A DNA stretch of 64,000 bases, taken from the NCBI GenBank assembly GCA_035771175.1, contig CM069607.1, positions 8,943,501 through 9,007,500 on the forward strand, in the 5' to 3' direction. This DNA comes from Paratinospora sagittata (taxonomy: Eukaryota > Streptophyta > Magnoliopsida > Ranunculales > Menispermaceae). Both the position numbers and the translations under genes were made by a program. The notes beneath the pieces were generated by a model that was given only the letters and a program-made list of their open reading frames with translations, was not told where the DNA came from and ran no database searches. Shown here piece after piece: positions 33,688 through 44,872 of the stretch (position 1 is its first letter; every line of letters begins with the position of its first letter).

Positions 33688-34731
33688 AGAGTATTTGTTC
33701 TTATCCTTGATCTCAGATGCATCATTGTTAAACTTGACTTTATATTGCTTTAAAAGGAGTTACCCAACCGCAAGAAGATTGTGTTTGAGGCTAGGAACAA
33801 AGAAAATATTAGAAGTATGCATTATACCTCTTTTGGAATTTGCTAAGATGTCACCGCTTCCTTTAACTTGAAGCCTGTTGTCATCCAAAGTTACAAATAC
33901 ATTTCATTTCCCCGTGATGCAGTCACTGCACCCACTGTCAAGATAACAAAATTTCATCTTGATCATCCTCTTGCGATGCACAGGTAAGAAATATTGTTCA
34001 TTTATTAGGATCTTGATTTTTTTCTTGCACAAAGACGACCTAGTCATCTTTCTTCTTTGCCCGACATTCATACTAATAATGGCCAATTAAACTTCTTGCA
34101 ATTGTAGCATTGAATCTGCCTATGATTATGTCGCCTTCCTCGATTGCTTCCACGTCCTCGTCTTTTTCCTCATTTAGATGATGTATATGAAATATCATCT
34201 TTTTGTTGCTCATGTTGGCTTCCTTGACTTTGTCTTCGTCCACAGTTGTTGTAACCTCTTCTTCTTCTTCTAGAACTTCTTTTGAAAGATACTTGTGATT
34301 GAAAGGTTTGCTCTAAAGGAGAAGAATGAAATTACTTGAATCAAAGTACATGAGATTGTAGTAATCCCATTAGACTTTCTGAAGATATTGTAAAAAGATT
34401 TTTAGATTCTTCGATCGCAACAACAATATACGCAAACTTTCGGGGCATACTCTGAAGAATTTTTTCAACAACTCATTCATTTTCAATATTTTCACCATGT
34501 TGCTTCATTTGATTCACAATGGCAATGACCCGATTGTAGTAGTTTTCAACATTTTTCGAGTCCTTCATGTGTATGGTGTTAAACTCACTACGTAAATATT
34601 ATAATTCACCTTAATTATCTTCTTCCTTATATATATGTATTGTAGAAAATATCTCATGCTTGCTTCGCTAAAGTGTATGGTTAAAGAAATTTTCTCTAAC
34701 AACGCATCATCTATTGCTTGGAAGATAAAGT

Positions 34732-35134
34732 TACTACAACAAAATAAATGTTTAACAACATATATAGTGAAAAATGTTATTAAAATGAATATCATCAAAT
34801 CTATAGAAATTTTGATAATTAAAACTTTAAAATTAAAATCTAATTATTGAATATTATACAAAAAAGAAACACAAATTTTCTTTAATTTATTATATAAAAT
34901 TTTAAATTATTATTAAAAATTTGTATTAGATTTCTCAAAATATTAATAAGATTTGAAAACAAATAATATTTTAGTGTTAGAAAATGAACGTTATTTTTAA
35001 TTCATAATTTTTAGGAAAACAAAATTACATGAAGTACATTTTGAAATAAATAACGTTTTTTAAATATTATCAAAACATTTAATATTTAATGAAATTTTTT
35101 TGTTATGTTTTTAAATATTAATTTTGTCGTAGTG
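34732..35134. mobile_element. CACTA-type MITE, 403 bp, nested in copia gag
   Basis: Right end inverted: CACTACGACAAAATTAAT; left end: TACTACAACAAAATAAAT (C-to-T at the first base). 3-bp TSDs AGT flank it (34729-34731 and 35135-35137), the signature of CACTA elements. The interior is AT-rich with large internal inverted symmetry and no coding sequence. Confidence 0.8.
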
Positions 35135-35309
35135 AGTAAAGTGTTTTGTTGTCTTTTTTTTGCAATATGTCTCATAAGTCTCGTAACTTGTATAACACCT
35201 TGATCTAAATACTCTATTGAATATAATTCTTCCCACGGAACTTGAGAAGTTGGGTTGTAGCAGGTTGTTTTTGGAAGCCATTAAAACCAACTGTATTTTT
35301 ATATCACTT

Positions 35310-35685
35310 TGTTGGAAACGTATTGAGTACACAAACTCCAAATTAGAAAATATTGAAGAAAGAGAAGTACTTGAACTTGCATTTAATCTTGTGCACTTTG
35401 CTTGATTTCTAAATAAGAAATGCATAGGGTATTTATAGTTCTCTACCTAGGCTAATACAATAAATGCATAAATCATAAACCATTAAGTTCATGAACTACT
35501 CTTTTAAGTACATACATAAATTCATTAACTCTTAGATGGATTCATGAATCTATACTTGTAAACCTATTAACTATGTTCACACCTAAACAAAAAAAAAAAC
35601 TATGTTTACACTAAAATTACATTTACCATATATATAATTTGCAAATGAATCATGTTTACTATATATAGACTAATATTATCTAACA
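35310..35685 (-). repeat. 5' LTR of the minus-strand copia fragment
   Basis: 376 bp between TGTTAG and CCAACA on the minus strand. The downstream primer-binding site is badly degraded. Confidence 0.65.
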
Positions 35686-36338
35686 TAAAACATAATCAAA
35701 GAAACTAATACCTATCTATTGAGCTACGCAGCATGCCCTTGAAAATATGAAAATCAATGAGTTACAAACATATATCTTAATTTATTAAAATATTACAATA
35801 CCACGCTAAATTAACGAATGAAGAAATATATCCAAAATTATAACTAGATTGAGGTGACAATTTACCAACTCATCACCTCAAGTAATAGAAAAAAAGAAAA
35901 ACCTGCGAGATTTATTTTAGTCCATATTTAATCATGTTCATTGTTAAACATCACATCGTAAACCAAAAAAATATATCCGAATTGTACCCAAAAGTGGCAA
36001 TTTACCACCAAATCACATCGTGTGAAACCTGCAAGATTTAATTTTGCTTATAATTAATTGCATCCATTGATCCAAACAAACATCATGTCAAGAATCAATA
36101 TATGCTCATCATTAAGAAGTCAATTACATGTTTTGTTTCTCTAGACTTTTTCCAACTCCATTGTCCCACCCAGAAGACCCATACACTAATATCTCCGAAT
36201 CATGCACTCTGCCCGCTAATGCTATTGATCTGCAAAAATAATCCAAACAATGTAATTATTTTAGTTACACGATCAATTATATAAACAATTAAAAAAACAA
36301 GAATTCCTATTAAAAAAAAAAAAGACCACCGGGCTTCA
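35686..36338. other. Region 3' of the LBD gene
   Basis: AT-rich. 36200-36338 may hold the 3' UTR or a small alternative last exon of the LBD gene: on the minus strand TTTTTGCAG at 36228-36236 could accept splicing from a GCAG|GTATTAAT donor near 36350, changing only the last residues. Nothing else is recognised. Confidence 0.45.
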
Positions 36339-37046
36339 TTAATTAATACCTGCAATAGCACTATAGCAATGGTGACTAGAATAAGCATTAATCATGGAAC
36401 TCTGTAACCGATTAGCCGCAGGATTAACAGTACTGACAATATCTCTTCCTCTTGTTCCATTAATTTGTTGCTGATCATGACCTTGCACATGAGAAGAAGC
36501 AGTAGTAGTACTAAAAACATATGGAGGTGCTGATACCGCCATTAATGGATGAAAACCTCCATGAATATTAACACTATGATCCATATAATTCCCAACATTA
36601 TTATTGTTATTATTATTATTATTATTATTATTAATACTACTAATATTGTTGTTAATATTATTGCTCCAACCCATCAAACTTGCATTAGGTTCATACATCA
36701 AAGCAGCAGCAGGAGTTTCTATTGCAGCAACAGTAGTAGCAGCTTCCCTCCTTCTGTACATCTTAAGCTCTTCCAAGACTTTCCTGTACTGGCCATAAGA
36801 TCCAAACATTGGATCACTAAGCCTCAACTCGGCTTCCCATACAAGTGTCTCCACCGCAGTCACGCGTTCTTCATAGGTCTTGAGTTTATTGACGATCTTT
36901 GACACATTACTCACGCCGAAAATCTGATGTACCGCTTCGAATTGCTTGCTTTTATCAGAAGGAAAGAATGGTGCAAGAACACAATTCTCCTTGCACCTCT
37001 TCCTCTGGTGCTTGCACACTGCGCACGCTTGGTGGTGCCCTTGCAT
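36339..37046 (-). CDS. LBD (LOB-domain) transcription factor, LBD22-like
   Basis: 235 residues. The LOB-domain Cys block is C8-x2-C11-x6-C18-x3-C22 (CAVCKHQRKRCKENC), a zinc-binding DNA-binding motif. A GAS-type block follows (FGVSNVSKIVNKL), then WEAELRLSDPMFGSYGQYRKVLEEL instead of the usual YEANAR...DPVYGCVG, placing it with LBD22/LBD24-like members. A run of about 12 Asn (near residues 138-150) is encoded by an ATT/AAT microsatellite (36601-36640). The C-terminus is Ser/Asn-rich. LBD proteins are plant-specific nuclear regulators of organ boundaries and roots; the target of this one is unknown. The start is the first ATG before the conserved QACAVC. Read as one exon. Confidence 0.92.
   Translation of the reverse strand: MQGHHQACAVCKHQRKRCKENCVLAPFFPSDKSKQFEAVHQIFGVSNVSKIVNKLKTYEERVTAVETLVWEAELRLSDPMFGSYGQYRKVLEELKMYRRREAATTVAAIETPAAALMYEPNASLMGWSNNINNNISSINNNNNNNNNNNNVGNYMDHSVNIHGGFHPLMAVSAPPYVFSTTTASSHVQGHDQQQINGTRGRDIVSTVNPAANRLQSSMINAYSSHHCYSAIAGIN
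36601..36640. repeat. ATT trinucleotide microsatellite inside the LBD coding sequence
   Basis: About 12 ATT/GTT units encode poly-Asn on the minus strand. Length variation would change the protein in frame. Confidence 0.9.
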
Positions 37047-38225
37047 TGTATATTAATCTTTATTAAGATTTCTTCAAGAATTGTGCCAACCGGAAGGAAT
37101 TAAAAACAAGAATCTTGTTAGTTTTCTTGTTTTTTTTTGGATCAAAAGGAGAAAGGTAAAGAGAGATTTTAAAGGAAGAAATTATCAATGAATTGAAGTT
37201 GTTAATATAAGATGAATACATGCATGTATGGTACAGGTTGTTTTGGGGAGACACGTAAAGATGGTAAAAGAAAAAACTAGAAGGGTGGTTTAGGGTATTA
37301 GGTTGATCACAAGAAGAAGAAGAAGATTAAGATGAAGTTTTAATTAGTTGTTTAAATATTTAGGAGTAGGAAAATTTTACTTTATTTAAAGTGTTTAATT
37401 AATTAAAGAAGCTTATAGTGAAGTACTAATTGTGATTAATGGGGAAAAGGTCAGATTTTGTCACGTGATGAATAATATGTTTCCTTATTTCAGAATTTCA
37501 CACCAATCAGGACATGTAATGTCGTATCTTAACTGATTAAATTCATGGAGTAAGAGAATTATCTCTCTACACCTTCCCGAAAAAATCAAAAAAGGAAAAA
37601 AAACAAAATCAAGGGTTAGTAGACAGAAAGATTCAACATATTCCTTCTTATCAAAATAAATAAATAAAATCAAGGAATTTTTAATAGATTTATTTTGAAG
37701 TTTTATATATGCACCTGTCTATCTTCCTAACAAAACATTAAAATTTTCTATGAATATTCACCTAACTTTTAATAAGTCACACTCTTTGAAATTTAATAAT
37801 TATAGTGTGTGCACTTATGCTAGGCATAATTTTTACAATTCATCAAATAAAATTGTTTATTATTTTTTTTTTATATTGTTATCATTTTCCGAAAAAAAAA
37901 AAGTAGAAAGATCATAATTATGATGTCTTTCATTCAAAACAAAATAAGGATAAAGAGAAAAGCGTCAATTGAAAAAATACCAATTTTAGTCCAAAAAGTG
38001 AAAAATAGGTACAAAATCATGGAATAAATAGCTTAGTTAATAAATTGATGTCTTAATCCCTTACATCTTAAAATTATATTTTAAAAGTAAAATTGTTGAA
38101 ACCCATTCTAGTCTAGCTCCACAAGATATTGTCTTTACTTCTTACTTGTGTAAGGAGATGGTATATTTATATATATCTCAATTGGGAAGAGCATGTATTT
38201 TTAGCACCTTTCATAGATGCGTCAA
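37047..38225. other. LBD upstream region
   Basis: Contains the presumed 5' UTR and promoter of the LBD gene on the minus strand: CT-rich stretches at 37130-37180 and a CTT run near 37311-37325. AT-rich sequence without another gene follows. Confidence 0.5.
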
Positions 38226-40265
38226 TGTCGCAACCCTTTTCCGGATGACGGCATGAACGATACATAACTCAGGTATTGTCACTCAAGGACAAAACCTGAA
38301 GCCTTACTCAACCTCTACCTAATACACAGTCAGACAACCTATACAATACAAATCAACCTGTATATGATAATTTATAATTGAATCCATAATTCTTCTTCGT
38401 ACCATCAAAAATATAAAATTCATTCTCATATGTAAAAAGAAATATACGAGTGTTCATCTCCCAAGTAGAAGTCATATACATCTCATCATATTATATATCC
38501 ACAACCCATCTAAGTCATATGTAGGCTATATAGTGATAGTTATATACATGTCCAAAATTATACAAAAGGACAAAAGGACAAAATGAAATGCCAATTTCCA
38601 ATCACATATACGTCTAAAGAGAAGCAGACTCGACTCTGCGATTTGGGCCTTGACTTTTCCTTTTGGATCTAAACCTGAGAGAATAAGGAAAATGGGGTGA
38701 GCTTCAACTAGCTCAGTGAAATATTCTTATAATTATAACCATCTATGCATTTATAAAAACATGTATTCCATAAAAATCAAATTTGTAAACACAAGTGCAT
38801 AATTCAATATATCATACATGAAAGAAACTACAACATGAATATCATGTGAAATCATGCATAATTTTCAATAAAACATGCAGTCGCCTCCTTCGAGGTCCAT
38901 TCCAAATAGTACTACCTATACTTTCTCCTATTTTGCGCTATAGGGAATGACTAGGACAAAAATATCATTTTTCCAACCATTCTACCATTACGTTCAACAC
39001 AAAAAAGAATGTCCAAGCCACGAAACACCAGTCCAAGTAGAACTGGCGCAACTTTTCCCCAAAGAACAAGTAATAGAATAGTAAATTTTTGCTCCGAAGC
39101 AAATTATCTAAAATGCCTAAGGCATCCCCAATGTCAAAATCATTTCATGAATGCAAATACCATGCACATATATCACTAAATGCATACAATTTGACAATTC
39201 AAGTTTATATAAATAAACCATAAATGAAAAGTAAAAGTAAGAAATACTCAACCAAACCAAAAGTTCAAGCAAATATACTCCCAATTAGATCAACCAAATT
39301 CAAAGTCCTGAAATTCACATAAATAAACACATGCATCTAAATCAATTCCAAGCCTAAACATACACATATTCATATAATCAATGTAAACTCATACTCTCTT
39401 CTACAAATCCAACTCACAATCTCGTTCAATAGGCTCCATATCACATTTAAACCATCAAGAAATTAATTAGAATCATCAAATGCACTTTCAATACCCTAGG
39501 GTTTCCACCAAAACCCACATGTACATCAATTCTCTAGCAGCAACATTAAAACCTCAAATTTTTCATAGAATTAATCATAAAGTATGTAAAAATATACCCA
39601 AACATGGAGATCCAACCTAAAATTACAAGGTTAGGGTTTCCAACCTTGAAACTCTAATTAAATCCCCGTTTAGCACATGTAATTACACCCTCTAGCTAGA
39701 AATCACCAAGAGAAACAAGGATTTGAAGAAATTAGAGTAAAATCCATACCTTAGAGACCAAATCCACAAGATAAAGCCAAAAACCCCAATTTTATCTCCC
39801 TTCTCTCTTTCTCCCTCTTTCTCAACTAGATTTGGCGCAAATGAGTATAAAATGAAGTGAATTTCCTTTTATACTAGTGTTGGGCCCACAATTTTTGTTT
39901 TAAAAAAAATGCAGCCCAAACGCAAGGAGCGCCCTTGTCTCCTTCCCAGATAAAATCTCACTCTAAGTCTATGCTCAAGGAGCGCGCTTCTCCAAATCCT
40001 GATAAAACCACTCTTTGTTCACACAAGGAACGCGCTTCTTCCTTTAAAGAGCGTGCTTCTCCTGCCACTTTTTAGAATTTTATACTTTAATACTTAACAC
40101 TCTAGCCAAAAATGACTCTACAATATAACATACATGAAAATACACTCGAATACTTTTGTATATGAATAAAATACATATATAATATATACCAAATACATAC
40201 ATAAGAATCTAGAGTTTGACAATTTTACGTCAGCATGACGTTGATTGAAAACTAGGGTTGTTACT
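38226..40265 (-). mobile_element. Solo LTR A (about 2.0 kb), TSD GTCAA
   Basis: On the minus strand it starts AGTAACAACCC (first base mutated from T) and ends GGGTTGCGACA. Perfect 5-bp TSDs GTCAA flank it (38221-38225 and 40266-40270). It shares with LTRs B and C the end style (TGTRAC..CCC / GACA) and a conserved block, here at 38674-38725 on the plus strand (AATGGGGTGAGC... GCTCAGTGAA). No coding sequence. Long non-coding LTRs of this kind are known from Tekay/Del-type gypsy elements; that assignment is inference. Confidence 0.8.
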
Positions 40266-40270
40266 GTCAA

Positions 40271-41418
40271 TCCCACATATAGCATTGCAAGATATTGTCC
40301 CTTTTAGATCATAGTTGAGCCTTTGGGCATATGTGAGCACTCACAATGAAAAGTTTGAGTAATCTTAAATTACATATTATGTAGATAATCATCTATTTAT
40401 TAAGTCAAAACTTCTTAGTATGCTACTTTTATCATAATTTATTAATTATTCACTATTTTTCAATGTAAACCTATTAAATGAATTTATTAAAAAAACATAT
40501 TTATAGGTGATTTAGTAATAAGGCACTAAAAGATTTTTTATGTAATGCTATTAAATATAAGTTAGTTTAAGAATTATTTTTTATGTCATTTTCAACCTTC
40601 AGCCACTTTTTATTGTCTGGCAATACACGTGTCCGTGGACTAATTATTTTACATAAATTTTTAAAATTTAATAGCATATGCACAAAATCAATAAATAAAT
40701 AATTTTTCCTTTAACTATTAACTTAATTATAAGATCAAGTAAAAAAGATGAAGTTTGCCAAAAATTAGAAGCGGCTGGGAAATTTGTTAGATAAGAAAGT
40801 AACGAGGTGCCAAAAATTAAAATTAAAAATTAAAATAAAATTGCCAAAGTCAAGTCGTTGGGTTGATACTGCGGAAAGGAGCGGAGTGGAGAACTATGTA
40901 TTAATTGGAGGCTCCATATCATTGATGCAGTACACAATCTAAGCCCTCTATAAACATCCATTCATTATATATTATAGTTTTTTTTTTCTTCAACCACTAG
41001 ATTATAAAATTTGATATCAGATTTTTTTTTATCTATAATTACTTTTTCAATAATAAATGCCTCGTGGGAAATACATAGATAAGAAATTTAATGAATTTAA
41101 TTGATATAAAAGTAGCTCTTTACCATGATAATATAAGAAAAACATATAATAATTGGATTAGCAATATAATAATTAACTGATAAAAGGACTTCTAAGAAAG
41201 ACTAGAATATAAAATCCAATTAATTATTTTATACACCAAAAAGTCAGAAAATAAGTTATAAACAAAAAGATTACTAAATAAAACTTCATTAATCTTTTTA
41301 TTCCAAGGTAACTATACAAAGAAGCCTAATCTATGAATTTTGAACCAACAAGACCTTTAGAATTTTACAGCTCTGGTTTCAACTTTCAACTGGCTAAACA
41401 CCTCAATGGAGCCCATCA
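40271..41418. other. Intergenic and upstream region of the PPR gene
   Basis: AT-rich; 40949-40956 holds a TATA-like CTATAAAC about 470 bases before the PPR start. No other gene or clear mobile-element boundary. Confidence 0.5.
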
Positions 41419-43242
41419 ATGGTCACTGATCTTTGCAGTTCTGCCATGAAAATCCAAAACCCAATTTTCACTCACCCAGTAGTTCTCCTCTTAGAAAGCC
41501 ATCATCACTCTATAAAGAACCTGAAACAAATTCATGCCAAGATGATCACCAGTGGCCTAATTCTCCACACCTTCCCACTTAGCCGAATTCTTGCATTGTC
41601 TTCCACACTCTCCATTACTTACGCTCTCACCATTTTCAACCACATTCAAAACCCTTCAATCTTTCTCTTCAACACATTCATCTCTTCTTCCCTCACTAAC
41701 AACACTGCCCATGTCCACCTTGCTTTCTCCCTCTATTCTAGAGTTCTTGCTGACCAATCCATAACACCCAACAATTTTACTTACCCGTCTCTGCTAAAGG
41801 CTTGTGGGTCTCATCAATGGCTCTGTCATGGCAGAGCCCTTCATGCCCATATCATGAAATTCCTTGAACCATCTTGTGACCACTTTGTTCAGGCCTCGCT
41901 GCTCAATTTCTACTCTAAATGTGGCAAATTGGCTATTTCTAGGTTTCTGTTTGATGGAATGCCAAACCCAGATTTAGCTTCATGGAACTCTATCTTGGCT
42001 GCTTGTTCAAATAGCAAAAATTTTAATGGTAGTGTAAGTAGTGATCAGGATGCTAGTTTGTCAATTGAGACCTTGTTTTTGTTCAATCAAATGCAATTTT
42101 CCTCCCTTGTAAAGCCTAATGAGATGACCCTTGTGGCCTTAATTGGTGCTTGTACTGATTTAGGTGCTCTTTGTCAAGGGATTTGGGCTCATGCCTATAT
42201 CTTAAGGAACAGTCTTAATTTAAATCACTTTGTCTCAACGGCCTTGATCGACATGTATGCAAAATGTGGGTGTCTAGATTTAGCAACTCAATTGTTTGAT
42301 GAAATGCCTCGGAGAGACACATTATGTTACAATGCCATGATCCATGGTTTGGCAATTCATGGACATGGTCATGGTGCAATTGGTATTTTTAATAGAATGG
42401 GAAGTGAGGGGGTGGAGCCTGATAATGTCACTTTTATAGCTGTAATGTGTGGATGTGCACATGTTGGATTGGTTGATGAGGGTTGGAAGATTTTTGAATC
42501 GATGAAGTCGGTTCATGGGATTGAGCCTATACTTGAGCATTATGGGTGCATGGTGGACCTTTTAGGCCGAGCCGGGCAACTCGAGAAAGCTTTGAAACTG
42601 GTTAGATCCATGCCAATGGAGCCTAATGCAGTATTATGGAGGGCTCTTCTTGGAGCTTCAAGAGTTCATGGTAATCTAGAGCTGGGGGAATTAGCACTCA
42701 AAAACTTGATACAACTAGAGCCCGAAACAAGTGGGAATTATGTGTTGTTATCAAACATGTATGCAAGTATCAATAGATGGGAAGATGTGAAAAGAGTAAG
42801 GAATGAGATGAAAGATCAGGGGGTGAAAAAAACTCCAGGGTCTAGCTTGGTTGAGATTGATGGAGCTATGCATGAGTTTGTAATGGGAGACAAAACGCAC
42901 CCTTATTCAGAAGAGATTTATAGGAAGCTTGAGGAGATGAGTTGGAAGTTGCAGGTATATGGTCACAAGCCAAATACTAAAGAAGTGTTGTTCGACATAG
43001 AAGAGGAGGAGAAGGAAGGTGTTCTATCTTACCATAGTGAAAGGCTTGCAATTGCTTTTGCTCTTGTTGCATCTGAATCGAGTTTTCCTATCAGGATTAT
43101 AAAGAACCTTCGTGTATGTGGAGATTGTCATGAAAGTACTAAGCTTATTTCTAAGATATATTGTAGGGATATTGTTGTGAGGGACAGAATCCGGTTTCAT
43201 CATTTTCGAAATGGGGTTTGCTCTTGTTTGGACTACTGGTAG
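41419..43242 (+). CDS. PLS-class pentatricopeptide repeat protein with E/E+ and DYW domains
   Basis: 607 residues, intronless, uninterrupted. The N-terminus (NLKQIHAKMITSGL) is followed by PPR repeats of alternating P, L and S type over about residues 60-440, then the E/E+ region, then a DYW deaminase-like domain (about 510-607) ending CLDYW. The deaminase zinc signature is present: H-S-E at residues 539-541 and CGDC at 567-570. Such proteins bind specific transcripts in mitochondria or plastids, and DYW members perform C-to-U editing. The overall sequence recalls Arabidopsis At5g43790 (from memory). The first ATG at 41419 is used; ATG at 41446 is an alternative. An organellar presequence is not obvious. 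Confidence 0.95.
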   Translation: MVTDLCSSAMKIQNPIFTHPVVLLLESHHHSIKNLKQIHAKMITSGLILHTFPLSRILALSSTLSITYALTIFNHIQNPSIFLFNTFISSSLTNNTAHVHLAFSLYSRVLADQSITPNNFTYPSLLKACGSHQWLCHGRALHAHIMKFLEPSCDHFVQASLLNFYSKCGKLAISRFLFDGMPNPDLASWNSILAACSNSKNFNGSVSSDQDASLSIETLFLFNQMQFSSLVKPNEMTLVALIGACTDLGALCQGIWAHAYILRNSLNLNHFVSTALIDMYAKCGCLDLATQLFDEMPRRDTLCYNAMIHGLAIHGHGHGAIGIFNRMGSEGVEPDNVTFIAVMCGCAHVGLVDEGWKIFESMKSVHGIEPILEHYGCMVDLLGRAGQLEKALKLVRSMPMEPNAVLWRALLGASRVHGNLELGELALKNLIQLEPETSGNYVLLSNMYASINRWEDVKRVRNEMKDQGVKKTPGSSLVEIDGAMHEFVMGDKTHPYSEEIYRKLEEMSWKLQVYGHKPNTKEVLFDIEEEEKEGVLSYHSERLAIAFALVASESSFPIRIIKNLRVCGDCHESTKLISKIYCRDIVVRDRIRFHHFRNGVCSCLDYW

Positions 43243-44210
43243 CAGAACTTATTTGCAGTTTTTGTATGGCCGAGATTGAAAGCAAACATTTGAACCACGT
43301 CGGCAGTAGCTGCATGTATCTGTTGCTCACCTGATTTCTCAGTTGTTGCTCTTGTGATATCACTCTATTGAGCAACATAAACTTACTTGGATCTAAGTAT
43401 TGATTTCTTCGGCAGAGGAACCTCTGTAAAAATCATGTTTTGAAAAGCAAATCATATGAGAATATGTATGATTTGAGGTTTATGATTGAAAATATATATT
43501 GCAAGAGAAGCTCTGGGCTTGACACTGGGTTTTAGTAGAAATGAATTTGATGGGTTTTCACATGGATTGATCGTTGAATCGACTACATTTCTGGGTTGAG
43601 AAGGAACTGTGTAAAGATATTGCTCTAAGGTAAATGTGCTGGGAAATGTTTGTTGGGATTGCGTGGATTAAAAAAATAGTCTCACATTGGATATGAGCAA
43701 ATTTATCACTTAGAATATAAATAAAGATTTCTCCCTCATCAATACTAAGGTCTTTTAAAGTAAAACCAAACACCTAAGCGAGAGGTGATGAAGGTGGTTT
43801 ATTTAAGTAGCAGCTTTTACATGGGAATTTTTGGGTTCAAGAAAGGCAGTAATTGGATAGAGGCCATGAGTTATTTTCAGATGGGTGAGGACCAAAAACA
43901 TGCAAGAATCTTAGGAAGAAAAAGTAAATTAGTAGCAGTGAAGAAGGCGAGTGAGAGGAAACATTGGTATCTATGATAGTCTTTGTGTGCCATGGTAATG
44001 GACAGGAACATGAAGACTATTAATTTATTTACACCATAAAACTAGTTAAAATTAATTGCCTGCATTATCTTTAAAGGAGATAATGTTGTCAAGGATAAGT
44101 TGATCTGCTGGAATCTCCACATTTAATGAAAATCTTCAAAACCAACTAGTAAAGACCACTTTCATCAAGCCAATATTGTTGCTCAAGCCTATTACATTGA
44201 AAATATTAGG
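43243..44210. other. Downstream of the PPR gene
   Basis: 3' UTR and intergenic sequence. 43650-43790 (TCTCACATTGGATATGAGC...) resembles a short repeat common in dicot genomes, but its ends could not be fixed. No gene. Confidence 0.45.
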
Positions 44211-44493
44211 CTGCGGTTGTTATTGTTTTTAAATCCAATTTTCTGTATTTAAAAACAAAAGATAAAAAAAAAAGTTGTAAAAAGCTTGTTTGATTCATTG
44301 TGATTCAAAAAAACGTTTTTGAAAAAAAACAGTTAAGAAAAAAGGTTATTTTTTGAGTTTTCCTTGTTTTTTAAATTTTAAAAACATTTTTTGAATGTGA
44401 TACCAAATATAGTTTCAAAAACTATAAATCAATTAAAAATAAAATATGATTTCATTTCTAAAGATTATTTTTAAATTTTATACCAAATGCAGC
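44211..44493. mobile_element. Tourist-like MITE
   Basis: Left end TTA|GGCTGCGGTTGTTATTG; the right end, inverted, reads GCTGCATTTGGTATAAAATT. AT-rich interior. It resembles the elements at 824-1075 and 29996-30450. TSD partly eroded. Confidence 0.4.
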
Positions 44494-44679
44494 TACGTTT
44501 TCTGGTGCAAGCATATTATAAACTCAAAAAACTCAAAATGCAAATACAAGCAGAAAACATACAAGACTGTAAGAACAAACTTCATAAAACTAAGCAAACT
44601 CATGAAGGGACTAAGATGAAAACATTAGACACTTAGGACTCGTCACTGGCCTCTGAGGAGAAACTGAGCAACTGAGAGT

Positions 44680-44687
44680 CTTTTATA
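44680..44687 (-). promoter_or_regulatory. TATA box of the pararetroviral promoter remnant
   Basis: On the minus strand CTTGTC-TATAAAAG-ACTC. It lies downstream of all viral coding sequence, where the 35S-type promoter of caulimovirids sits. Confidence 0.55.
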
Positions 44688-44872
44688 GACAAGAGGAGCA
44701 GCTTGGCGGACTTCAAAGTCTTTCAGATCCGTGGACAGGTGGCAAATAAGAAAGCAAATGGAATCATGAACAGCTGGTGGAGGCTTGTCAATATGTGGCG
44801 CGCTGGTGAACAGGAGCGGATGTCGGCTGAGTGGTTAAACTGTAGATGAACAGTACCTTGTCGGGGATAAGA

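Larger units (their letters stand above)
32640..35685 (-). mobile_element. 5' part of a minus-strand Ty1/copia element with two nested insertions
   Basis: Read on the minus strand: an LTR (35685 to 35310, TGTTAGATAA...GTTTCCAACA), a gag start near 35281, UBN2-like gag sequence to about 34300, a decayed zinc knuckle near 34110, a protease with LDSGCSDCITGK near 33950-33907, and pre-integrase sequence that resumes left of a solo LTR (to roughly 32640). Stops and frameshifts occur throughout. RT, RNase H and the 3' LTR are missing. A CACTA-type MITE splits gag and a solo LTR splits the protease/pre-integrase region. Confidence 0.8.

Noticed and set aside
36549..36902. Plus-strand open frames opposite the LBD gene
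   Set aside because: Poly-Ile and poly-Leu translations of the ATT repeat; shadows of the real minus-strand gene.
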